NCBI GenBank assembly: GCA_046530785.1 | Contig: JBHEQT010000009.1 | Coordinates: forward strand, 1 to 64,000 | Length of the DNA stretch: 64,000 bases | Direction of reading: 5' to 3' | DNA from: Arsenophonus sp046530785 | Lineage (GTDB): Bacteria; Pseudomonadota; Gammaproteobacteria; Enterobacterales; Enterobacteriaceae | Shown here: positions 54,770 through 64,000 of the stretch, piece by piece | How the letters are laid out: each line of letters begins with the position of its first letter | How positions within the stretch are numbered: position 1 is the stretch's first letter | Notes under the pieces: model-generated | Told to the model about the DNA's origin: nothing | The model's input: only the letters and a program-made list of their open reading frames with translations | The model's database searches: none | Made by a program: the position numbers and the translations under genes

Positions 54770-54807
54770 TATTTAATTTTATTTATTTAAATAAATAAAA
54801 TTAAATA
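54770..54807. repeat. 38-bp perfect palindrome
   Basis: TATTTAATTTTATTTATTT (19 nt) joined directly to its exact reverse complement, made only of A and T, in gene-free DNA. Confidence 0.65.
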
Positions 54808-55542
54808 AGAATTAAAAAATAAAATTAATAGCTTAGAGAGAATTTTAAACTTAAGTAATTATTAATTTTTATTAATTAAAATGTGTTAATAGATTTAAGA
54901 AAATATTTTATATTATATCAAGATATTTCATTATATTAAAGTATCCATTAGAAATTAATTCTAAACCCTACTTAATATCCCAGATTATCTATTGCTATTG
55001 AAAATTTATATTTTTTAAAAAAGAAGAAAATAAATTAATCAATTCTTATTTAATATTTAAGATCATCCTTTAAATGATTATTAACATATAAAAATTCACA
55101 TTATGAACCAATAATTATTTTTTGATATTTTCTATGGATTGCTTTATATATCAGAAACTTTTAGAGTCCATTTTAGTAAAATACTGTTAATATCAATTTT
55201 GATAAAAGCAAAAGTTCTTTAATACTGAAATATACGGCTATATTAATATTAATTATTAATAAATCTTTATTAGTATTATATAATCTTATATGCAAACATA
55301 TAATCTTAGATATTAGTACTTTAAACCCTATTATTAGATTATTATTTTATTTAATTTTTTTATAGATAAATACTTTTTATTTTTATTTAAAAAAATAAAT
55401 GGTTGTTTCTATTGGATATTTTATATATTTATTAATTATCTTAAACATTAATATGAGATTTTAATTAAATTAACTTAATAAAAATCTGTATTACAACAAG
55501 AAATAATTCCAAGAAGAAAAATTTTTTTATAAGGAAATAATT

Positions 55543-55602
55543 ATGAATAACATTCTGAGGAATGTAATCAATTATTTTTTATTTTTATATCTAAAGATAT
55601 GA
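55543..55602 (+). CDS. possible 19-residue hydrophobic peptide
   Basis: AAGGAA (55531-55536) lies 6 nt before an ATG that opens MNNILRNVINYFLFLYLKI and a TGA stop. A perfect 14-bp hairpin follows 14 nt later. The peptide is one potential membrane helix with Asn and Arg at the front. I know of no homologue. In DNA this rich in A and T such an arrangement can arise by chance, so this is only a candidate. Confidence 0.15.
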   Translation: MNNILRNVINYFLFLYLKI

Positions 55603-55616
55603 GAATTTCATTTTCA

Positions 55617-55648
55617 ATAGAATCATAAATATAAATTTATGATTCTAT
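55617..55648. repeat. perfect 14-bp hairpin
   Basis: ATAGAATCATAAAT, loop ATAA and the exact reverse complement. No T tract follows. Confidence 0.6.
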
Positions 55649-57753
55649 ATACCAGATAGAAAATAATAAATTCCTCTTGCTAATTAAAATATAAGATGTT
55701 AATTTTTCATACCCAATAAAATTATAAAGGTTAATCTGATGATAAAATTTATTCCAACCTTTCTTTTTGAGTATTCATCGTATTCAAAATAATTAAATTA
55801 ATAATTTTGCATATAAATAAACCAAGAACTATTTACTTTTTTTAGTAAGTAGAAAACGGTTCAAAAATTGATCATTAGATAGAGTGATTATAAAATATAT
55901 ATACTATACAATTATTTACATAAATAATTATAAGAATACTTTTCACATTATAGTATATTTTATAAAAAATTTTTCAGCTACACAATGGATTTCATAGTCT
56001 CTATTAATAAAAATAGTTGTATTACTTACAGTAAGTTTATTTTAATTTTCGTTTATGGAATTTTTACAAAATTCTGGTAATTTTATTAGAAAAGTATAGT
56101 ATCGCGCTTACTATAGGTATAATCTTTTTTGATATTGGTAAATTTAAAACACTCTCTACAAATTTTGTTGAAAAGATCTATTAATATAGATTAAATGTAT
56201 AATTTTCGTTTTAAATATCTTTAAATTTATTTTTTAGTATATTGATAATGATACTCTGATATTTTCAATGAAACTAGGATAATAGTGGGATGTAAGTTTT
56301 TTGTTCAGATATAAAAATTTTTATTCATCTTAGATCTATGAAATTATCATAAAAAAGAAATTAACAATTTTATTAAATATCCTAAATAAATATATCTATT
56401 TAGGATCTTGGTTAATAATATTCAGCTATCTGAATTAAAACTTTTCTATATATTATTTATTATATAAATCGTTATCGGATGATAAATAGATTTATAAAAT
56501 TTTTATTTACTTTTATTAATAACGATGATCTTAATTTTTTTTATTTTGAATATTAAAGGTAATCCCATCTCTATAAAACTGTTAGTTTTCACAAAATTAT
56601 TTTCATATTATTTCTATTTTATTTCCATTTTATTAATATTAGATATTAAACCTCGGTAAAAGAAATTATTGTATTTAAAGTTGTTTAATGTTAGAAATCT
56701 TTTCTAATATTTATTAGAGAATATCTTGAAAATATCAACCTCTAAAACAAATTGTGAACTTATTCCGATTTCACTTAAGACGTCCTTTAAAAGATTTCAT
56801 GAATTATCAAAAAAATTGTTTATATTTTAAATAACTCTAGTTAAGGGTATAATATTTTGACAAGAATATAGAGGAGAAGGATAGGAAGATAAAAATCTTA
56901 CTTGATTAATATTCACTATTATTTTTTCTTAAAAATATTATCTAATTATATTAACATACTAAAAAAGAATTCAGTTCATTTAGTAAATTTTCAATTTTTA
57001 ATTGAACATATAAACTATCCTCAGTAACTTAAATATTTTGTTAAACAAATAAATATGATGTCTTTAATCTATAAAATAGAAGTTATAGATATTAAACGTT
57101 AATTAGTTTTTAACTAATACATAGATAATAAAATTTCCTCTATCTAGAAGAACCGATAAAAATATTAGTTTGGAACTAAAGGAAAGATCCAAAAATATTA
57201 TTAATTAATTCGTTAATAGACAAACACTAATTATTGTTTTATAGAATTTTTGATATTTTAATACCAATAAAATTTATATTAAATTCTATTGAAATATTAA
57301 AAAATAAAGATAATCAGTTATTGTAAGATATAAGAGTTTTATTTTAAATTCTATAAATTATATAGTATTAATATATCACTAAATATTAATAACATAGTAT
57401 TATCTCAATATAATTTATTAATTATTTTAATAATTTATTAAATTTTATATATTTAAAATTTTTCTTTGTTATTTAAATATAAAAGAATCCTATTTATATT
57501 CTATGATACTATTTGTTGATTTAGTTATATCTAAAAAAAATAGCCATATAATAAAAATATATTATTTATATGTTTTTAAATAGGAATTTAAAATTCAATA
57601 GTTTAGAACTATAAAGATAAAAAATTAAAATTAATATTTAATCTAATAAATTTTTAATTAAAAAGATTATTTTGATTATCTTATGATATTTAACTTTTTG
57701 TTAAAAAGTTAACACTTTATTGGTGTTTCATTTTAATTATTTTAATAAAATCA

Positions 57754-57957
57754 TTAACGAACATATCTCCATACTGATGAAGGGATTTTATCATAAAATT
57801 TATTCATTATAAGCTCTGCTAATCTATGATCTGCCGCAGAATAAAATAATTCAAGTTCTTTTTCAGGTAATTCATACTTGTTCTTTTCAATTATACGCTC
57901 CAATGTTTTAATAGTCGTATATTTTCTTAAGCGCATGAGATAGTCGATTTTAGTCAT
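57754..57957 (-). CDS. hha: haemolysin expression-modulating protein Hha
   Basis: Small partner of the nucleoid protein H-NS that modulates silencing of foreign and stress genes in enterics. The 67 residues compare with 72 in E. coli; five residues are missing at the N-terminus. The sequence is nearly collinear: DYLMRLRKYTTIKTLERIIE, KNKYELPEKELELFYSAADH, and RLAELIMNKFYDKIPSSVWR at the end. AAAGGAAA just before the ATG is a good ribosome site, and TATACT about 30 nt upstream may be a -10 box. Its usual neighbour tomB is not legible. It is the only intact gene in 9.7 kb, so selection has probably kept it. Confidence 0.95.
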   Translation of the reverse strand: MTKIDYLMRLRKYTTIKTLERIIEKNKYELPEKELELFYSAADHRLAELIMNKFYDKIPSSVWRYVR

Positions 57958-60397
57958 AATTTCCTTTCTTTAAATTAGAAGTATATAAAAATTAATGTTA
58001 TTAATTATCGATATATAGTTAAAATTTCTTTCTAAATATTTATTTATAATTACTTCTATTAAAACTTTAAAAATATAAATTATCAGAAAATTTATATAAT
58101 AAATATTTTTTAAATATATTAAAAATATTATCCTAATATTTATTATTATAACACTATTATAGCCTAATTTACTATCTTAGTTTAAATTTTCTTAAAAAAT
58201 ATTTTGTTTTGTACATAAATTTTCTACTTTAATAAATTAAAAATTAATGAATTATTAATATGTATGCTACATATTAATTTCTTAAAGAATCTCTACAGAA
58301 AGAAAGTTTTTTATATTTGAATTTTCTGAATCTTTACCAATAAATATTTATGAAATATTAATCGTTAACTTTAGTAATATAAATATATTATAATTATATT
58401 TATATAGTATTGAATAAATTCAAATTAACCTTTTATTAAATATTTAGTTTTTTATTTAAATTACATTTTTACAGATAACCAAATTATTAGTAATAAATCT
58501 ACTTGAAAATGAATATCATTTTTTAATTTTTAATTTAAAGTGAAAAGTAAGTTATAAAATAATAAATAGTAGTATGATTAATACAACATAGTATAAAATA
58601 CTTGACCATCTTTTTTATCTTTATAAGAGAAGGATAAGAAACAAAAAAAAGAAATAATAAAAAATTAGATAAAAACTGAATAGTTTATGTTTAAAAACAT
58701 CTTGTTATTAATGAGATATTTTTTATTTATGAAGAAAAATATTCTGATTATTTTCAATAAAGTTATTATGTCCATAATAATAACGTCATCGATTCTTCTC
58801 CTTGAAGAAAAGGAATTTAGATTTCCAATCTAAATAAAAGAATTATAGTATTTCAAGGAAAGTAATTAATATAGTTCTTCAATATAATTTGAATAATTAG
58901 AAAATTATATTTATTAGAGATATTAATCTGAATGAAATTAATATTAATCCATATAATTAATTTTTAGTTTAGATTATAAAATTATTTTTTTAAAATTCAT
59001 ACGAATGAAACGGTAAAATTAAAATTTTTATAAATATTTTTTACCTATTCCTTGTAAAATTTATGAATTTTAAAATTCATGACATTGTTTATCCTAATTA
59101 ATGATTTTATTTTTAATTTTTTCTGTATTATGCATTAAATAATATTAATATAATTATTTCATAAAATATATTGATAAAGATCGAAATTAGTGAATTGTTT
59201 TACATTTTTACTAAAATTGATTTTACAAACTTTATTTTTATTTTTTGAAATATTTTAGAATATTTAATAATAAAATTAAATAGCTACTCCTCTCTTATTA
59301 GAAATACCCTTATTATCTAATTATATTTAAAATATTGGATATAAAATAGAACTGATATTCTTATCAAATTATTTCTTATTATATAATGTTTATTATATGA
59401 CGACGTTCTATTCCAGAATACCCTCATACTAATGATATGCAAATGCATCACTTTTAAAATACCATAGTTTATTTTTTTTTATTATGAAATCCATAATATC
59501 ATAATCTTATTTAGCTATATAATTGAATGTAATAATATATTACCCACCTTTAAGGAATTTACTTTCCAAAGATGATGATTAGATCTCTAAAAATTAAATA
59601 GTATTTGTAATACTTATTATAGATATGATTATATTTGTTAAGTATAAAAGTATTTAGTTTCTTTCAGAGAAAAAGAATAAATATAGACTATTATAGAATT
59701 TCTTAATTGTTTCTTTTTAAGAAAAAATTTTCTATTAACTGTTTATTATACTCCAACCATATAATAATAATAAAAAAATATGAGAATATGAGATCCATTT
59801 AATTTTTTGTAAATATGCAGAGGAGATGGCAAATAGAACAATTTTAATTTTATCTTTTAGAAATTTTAAAAAAGATGTTAGTTAAACAAAATAAGATATT
59901 AAGTATTAATCAGTTTTTATTTAAAAATAATTAAAATTTCTCTAATTAATAAGAGTTATCTATTTTAATTATACTTAATAAGAAGAATATTTATTTCTTT
60001 TATTTTTCAATGATTAGTTAAGTTCAAACTAGCTAGACGTTATAAAATTTCTATTTATAACTTTGATAAATTTAAGTTTTGATAAAAACAATAAAATAAA
60101 AAAGAGTATTTTAAATATCTATTGATGCTGTAACTTATTAGATTAGCAGACTATTATCTTCTATATAAGGAAATTTTTTCATTTATAAATAACGTAATCA
60201 TACTTTTATCACAATATTACAGACAACTCAATATCTATAATAGATATTTATGACTTAATTTTAGATAAGGATCCAGATTATATAATTACAAAAAATTTAA
60301 ATAATATTATTATTGATATAATCATATCATATTGTTTTATTATCAATGTTATTTAAAAGGTTGTTTCTGGCAGAATTAGTAATATCATAATAAATGA

Positions 60398-60416
60398 CCC
60401 CCTCTTTAGAAGGGGG
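60398..60416. repeat. GC-rich hairpin in AT-rich desert
   Basis: CCCCCT (60398-60403) and AGGGGG (60411-60416) pair around CTTTAGA; the G run extends to 60418. Read on the minus strand it is followed by TCATTTATTA, a poor T tract, so it may be a relic terminator of a minus-strand gene such as the lost acr genes. Confidence 0.5.
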
Positions 60417-61063
60417 GGAATCAAAATTTACACTTAAAAAACCATTATAACGGATTTTATCGTAAAATAATTATTTAATTTATAGTATCTTGAATGAATA
60501 TCTAAGAAATTTATCGTTATTAGATACTTTATAACCTTATATTATAATCAATCTATGTATTTGGTTATAATTCTAATCTTAATAAAATTAAATTGATTTG
60601 ATTTTTTAGGAAATGAAAAAGTAATAATAATATTATATGAAATTTTTTTACATTAATATTTTAATAATTTTTATTATAGTGTTTTTAATTATGTATTATA
60701 TTTATATATCGAACATATAAGAGATAAAAGTTTAAAATTGAACGAAATTTAATTGAGTAATTATCAATCTCTTATATTGAGAAAAATATCAAATATATTT
60801 TTAAATCAGTTAAAGATTTAACTTTTGTTAAAATTGAAGGAATATATAGAAGAAGTTATATATTTTAGTACTAAAAAGAGATTAAAATTTCATGATAAAG
60901 ATCATGAAGATAATATCAATTGGAATAATAATTGAATTGTTTTGTTAATTTTAATATTTTTTAAGTAAAAACTTAAATCTTAAAAGATTTGAAAATATCA
61001 GTTATTTTAGTAGATTTTATTTAATTAATTTACTAAACATAATTTAATTAACTTTAAATTAAA

Positions 61064-61097
61064 ATAGAACTTTTTAAATTCATTTAAAAAGTTCTAT
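61064..61097 (+). terminator. 16-bp hairpin followed by a T-rich tract
   Basis: ATAGAACTTTTTAAAT, a two-base centre TC and the exact reverse complement, followed by AATATTTTTATTC. It looks like a plus-strand terminator, but no gene is left upstream. It lies about 0.6 kb before the apt fossil. Confidence 0.45.
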
Positions 61098-61709
61098 AAT
61101 ATTTTTATTCGATATTTTATTTTGTTCTCGTTTAATCTCTTAATTTATTCAAATGAAAAATATTTCGAAATTTTAATAACCTTTCCAGGTCAATGTAATT
61201 ATTTTTTATTGCATTCTTTCTGGAAAACAACATTTAACTGATATTTATCTAATTCTTTTTCTCGATCATTTATAATTACGATTAAGTATCGTTTATAATC
61301 TTAATGTTGAATTAAATGTTGATATAGATTAATTGTTTTTTTATTTTATGTTTTCTTTTTTATTTCATAATGATTTATGTTGAAAATTCTCAAAATTATA
61401 GTTTTAAATTGGAAATAATTTTCTTGTAACCCCCTGTTCTAAAATTTGAAATTATAACTATTTTGAAAAATGATTTTTTATCAAAACTTGATATTATAAA
61501 AAGAGGATACGATTAATTTTATTTTTTTAATATTTCGATTTTAATTTTAAGAAAGTTTAGTAATTTTTGTATTTTCATATATTTACTTTATAAATAATAA
61601 CATATGATCAAAATTTGGATTTACTACAGTAAATATAGATATTGATGATTTACTTATTGCGTTATATAGTACTTTTCATAAATTGAAATATTTTATTATT
61701 TTATTTATA

Positions 61710-62280
61710 TAATGAAGAATTATCATTCTTAGTATGAAATACTTTATATGAAGATGAGGATTGAAACAATATTTCAGTATCTGATATATAATATTTATCT
61801 TTTTGAAATTATTATATTATTAATGAAATAATTCATCCAATTATCAAAATATAAGTAATATAGTTTTTAAACAAATATAAAATGATAATATTACTAAATT
61901 CTTAGTAAAGAATTCTTCTTATAAGTACTTATTTTTCTAGATGTAAAGTTTTTAAGAATATTTAAAAAAGGAAATTATCGAAAAAATATTACTGAAAAAG
62001 TTTAAGATATAAATTATTCTGATATAAATATAGTAGAAATTGATAAAAATCATACTTTACTTAAACAGAATCTTATTGCTTCTTGATAATTTATTAGATA
62101 AAGATAAAATAATTGAGATAATAATAAGCTTAATTCGGGGAAATATTTTATTTAAAGCTAATAAATCTTTATTTATTACTTAATTTGAATAAATTTAGAT
62201 CTATATCCAATATTTAAAAATAATAAATTTTTAACTTGTTTAAATTTACTTTCTTAGAGTATTAATAAATGAAAAATTTC
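61710..62280 (+). pseudogene. apt: decayed apt (adenine phosphoribosyltransferase)
   Basis: Apt converts adenine and PRPP to AMP. In E. coli it lies just upstream of dnaX, and its fossil is legible here in that place and direction. From about 61912 it reads KEFFL, a stop, VLIFLDVKFLRIFKKGNYRK (compare [20 protein letters not shown] and the following KPGKLPRE), then NITEKV, a stop and DINYSDINIVEIDKN. After a frameshift near 62085 it reads DNLLDKDKIIEIIISLIRG, where Apt has its PRPP-binding DDLLATGGT segment, and later SLFIT. The PRPP loop itself is destroyed. The 5' part before about 61900 is too eroded to place, so that edge is estimated from the family length. Confidence 0.8.
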
Positions 62281-62291
62281 ATTGAAATTTG

Positions 62292-62321
62292 CTGACTATG
62301 TAAACAGATCTTTGTTATACT
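62292..62321 (+). promoter_or_regulatory. candidate sigma-70 promoter of dnaX
   Basis: CTGACT (62292-62297) and TATACT (62316-62321) are spaced 18 nt apart; the predicted start would be about 30 nt before the dnaX ATG. The stretch is richer in G and C than the fossil apt just upstream. Confidence 0.5.
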
Positions 62322-62359
62322 ATAAATTGTTTACTTAATACTAAATAATAATAAAAATT

Positions 62360-64000
62360 ATGAGCTATAAGGTACTTGCCCGTAAATGGCGTCCACAGAT
62401 GTTTTCTAATGTTATTGGTCAAGAACACGTTTTAACCGCGCTGACAAATAGTTTAAAAAGGAAGAGACTCCATCATGCTTATTTATTTTCTGGTACACGT
62501 GGTGTTGGAAAAACAACAATTGCAAGACTATTTGTAAAAGGTCTTAACTGTAAAACAGGAATAACACAAAATCCTTGCAGTAAATGTGATAACTGTCTTG
62601 AAATAGAGCATGGACGATTTGTTGATTTAATTGAAATTGATGCTGCTTCGAGAACTAAAGTTGAAGATACCCGTGAACTACTAGATAATGTTCAGTATGC
62701 ACCAGTAATTGGAAGATTTAAAGTATATTTAATCGATGAAGTCCATATGCTTTCTCGTCATAGCTTCAACGCCTTACTGAAGACGTTAGAAGAGCCTCCA
62801 AAACATGTAAAATTTTTATTAGCAACAACAGATTCAAAAAAATTACCGATAACGATTTTATCACGTTGCCTTCAATTTCATTTAAAATTAGTAGATGTTG
62901 ATAAAATTAGCTCTCAACTTGAACACATTTTAGAAACTGAAAAAATATCGAGCAATAAACGTGTTTGTCAATTAATTGCTAGAGCTGCAAAAGGTAGTTT
63001 ACGTGATGCATTAAGTTTAACTGATCAAGCTATTGCCATGGAAGATGGGAATGTATCAGTAGATTCAGTTAGAAAAATGTTAGGAATATTAGATATTGAA
63101 TACCCATTGGCGATTATTGAAGCAATTGTACATTCTGATAGTCAAAAAATGATGTCATTAATAGAAGATGTTCATTTACGTGGAGATGATTGGGAAAACG
63201 TATTGATTGAAATGTTATCCTTAATTCATCGTATTGCGATGATTCAATTTTTACCTATAGAGATGCAAGATAAAAATACAGAATCTTTAATAGATGAGCG
63301 ATTAAGATTTCTTGCAAGTTTGATTATGCCAACGGATTTACAGTACTATTATCAAATCCTATTATTAGGAAGAAAAGACCTTCCTTTTTCTCCGGAAAAA
63401 CGGATAGGGGTTGAGATGACATTATTACGTGCATTAGCATTTCATCCTAAATATATTAATGATGTTGAAATTTCATCGAAAGAGGAATCAGTAAGCCTTA
63501 CTGAACTAACTTCTATAGATAATAATATTGATAATCATATCGATAATTCTACTATCTTAAAAGATAAAAAAAAAGTCTTTGATAAAGTAAAACTTTTATC
63601 AAATAATAAATTCATTGATAAGTCTAGATTGCAATTGTTGAAGGCAAAAGCATTACTAAATAATACTCAAGATAAAATGACCAGAAAAAATCCTAATACA
63701 GCTTTATTAAAGACAAAAACTCGATTAATGATATCTGATATAAAAAACTTACCTATTTTTTCGGTAAAGCACCAGAGATCTATTTTAGATAAATCAAAAG
63801 AAATTGATAAAATTAAAGATAATAAATTTTATCAATACTTTCTGCCAAATATTTCTAAACAAAAAACAGAGAGAGTAGTAACAAATATTAGCGATATTAA
63901 AGAAAAATTAACATATGAAATGACGTATGAACTTTCTAATAAAATTTCTTTCGAAGCTAGAAAGCGTGATAAATGGTCATCTGAAATTTTTCAGTTAAAA
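62360..64000 (+). CDS. dnaX: DNA polymerase III tau/gamma subunit DnaX (3' end cut off)
   Basis: ATPase subunit of the clamp loader; in E. coli the full product tau also couples the polymerase cores, and a frameshift gives the shorter gamma. 547 codons are inside the window (E. coli tau has 643). Walker A GTRGVGKT is at 45-52, the zinc module is Cys64, Cys73, Cys76 and Cys79, and the DEVHMLSRHSFNALLKTLEEP block follows. Past about residue 375 the proline-rich linker of E. coli is replaced by a lysine-, asparagine- and isoleucine-rich stretch; homology resumes near 530 (ARKRDKWSSEIFQL). An A9 run at codons 403-405 (63566-63574) could give a short gamma-like product. No ribosome site is evident before the ATG. 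Confidence 0.97.
   Translation, partial: MSYKVLARKWRPQMFSNVIGQEHVLTALTNSLKRKRLHHAYLFSGTRGVGKTTIARLFVKGLNCKTGITQNPCSKCDNCLEIEHGRFVDLIEIDAASRTKVEDTRELLDNVQYAPVIGRFKVYLIDEVHMLSRHSFNALLKTLEEPPKHVKFLLATTDSKKLPITILSRCLQFHLKLVDVDKISSQLEHILETEKISSNKRVCQLIARAAKGSLRDALSLTDQAIAMEDGNVSVDSVRKMLGILDIEYPLAIIEAIVHSDSQKMMSLIEDVHLRGDDWENVLIEMLSLIHRIAMIQFLPIEMQDKNTESLIDERLRFLASLIMPTDLQYYYQILLLGRKDLPFSPEKRIGVEMTLLRALAFHPKYINDVEISSKEESVSLTELTSIDNNIDNHIDNSTILKDKKKVFDKVKLLSNNKFIDKSRLQLLKAKALLNNTQDKMTRKNPNTALLKTKTRLMISDIKNLPIFSVKHQRSILDKSKEIDKIKDNKFYQYFLPNISKQKTERVVTNISDIKEKLTYEMTYELSNKISFEARKRDKWSSEIFQLK

Larger units (their letters stand above)
52699..57753. other. 5-kb gene-free region between ppiD and hha
   Basis: In E. 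coli this interval holds about seventeen genes (ybaV to maa) and the 4.5S RNA gene ffs. None is legible here, and the conserved 4.5S core (GGTCAGGTCCGGAAGGAAG) is not present in any form I can see. Two long perfect inverted repeats (54770-54807 and 55617-55648) and one tiny open frame with a ribosome site (55543-55602) are listed separately. Confidence 0.5.
57958..61709. other. 3.75-kb gene-free region between hha and the apt fossil
   Basis: E. coli has tomB, acrB, acrA, acrR, mscK, priC and ybaM here; none is legible. Unusual structures are a GC-rich hairpin at 60398-60416 and a 16-bp hairpin at 61064-61097, listed separately. Confidence 0.5.

Noticed and set aside
55740..55800. Minus-strand DEYSKRK similar to the N-terminus of TomB
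   Set aside because: Only about seven residues agree, and it lies downstream of hha on that strand, whereas tomB should be upstream. Chance match.
1..64000. tRNA, rRNA, tmRNA, RNase P or 4.5S RNA genes
   Set aside because: I looked for TTCGA-type T loops and for the conserved 4.5S and RNase P cores in the gaps and found none in a convincing context. A covariance-model search would be decisive.
1..64000. CRISPR array, insertion sequence, phage or toxin-antitoxin module
   Set aside because: No regularly spaced repeats, transposase-like frames or terminal repeats with target duplication were seen. The inverted repeats are single hairpins.
11766..64000. Antisense and shifted open frames inside brnQ-dnaX genes (for example within secD, ribE, yajR, cyoB, tig and clpX)
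   Set aside because: They are shadows of well-supported coding regions and have no ribosome sites or recognisable products.

Overview
The window looks like a piece of the chromosome of a heavily reduced, extremely AT-rich gammaproteobacterium, most likely an insect endosymbiont of the Enterobacterales. Every recognisable protein is closest in my memory to its E. coli counterpart, and gene order follows the E. coli segment from brnQ to dnaX: queA-tgt-yajC-secD-secF, nrdR-ribD-ribE-nusB-(thiL)-pgpA, dxs-ispA-(xseB)-thiI, yajR-cyoEDCBA, bolA-tig-clpP-clpX-lon, ppiD, hha, (apt)-dnaX. An Arsenophonus-like or Serratia symbiotica-like symbiont would fit, but the genus cannot be settled from the sequence alone.

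Only about 29.5 kb of 64 kb (28 genes, roughly 46%) is coding. The rest is AT-rich DNA without genes, in blocks of up to 9.7 kb. Four blocks still hold legible gene fossils: ettA (about 365-2052, minus), thiL (22226-23174, plus), xseB (26647-26870, minus) and apt (about 61710-62280, plus). The last three sit exactly where E. coli order predicts them, so at least part of the spacer DNA is decayed genes rather than inserted DNA. Neighbouring live genes keep full length and their catalytic residues.

Layout: 1-11.7 kb, ettA fossil and a gene-free desert; 11.8-13.1, branched-chain amino-acid carrier BrnQ; 13.9-19.3, queuosine and Sec operon; 19.4-23.7, NrdR, riboflavin synthesis, NusB and PgpA; 23.7-28.6, isoprenoid precursor genes (minus) and divergent thiI; 30.9-37.2, YajR and the cytochrome bo3 operon (minus); 40.8-47.7, BolA and the proteostasis cluster Tig/ClpP/ClpX/Lon; 50.8-52.7, PpiD; 57.8, a lone intact hha; 62.4-end, dnaX, cut by the window edge.

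The retained genes form a minimal symbiont set: aerobic respiration, isoprenoid and riboflavin synthesis, tRNA modification (queuosine and 4-thiouridine), Sec export and protein quality control. ThiL, which makes thiamine diphosphate, is dead while the thiamine-diphosphate enzyme Dxs is intact, which points to cofactor import. No rRNA, tRNA, CRISPR array, insertion sequence or phage gene was seen. Besides the fossils, the most notable structures are an A9 slippery tract in dnaX that would give a gamma-like short product, long perfect hairpins scattered through the gene-free DNA, and a disrupted native start of ppiD.
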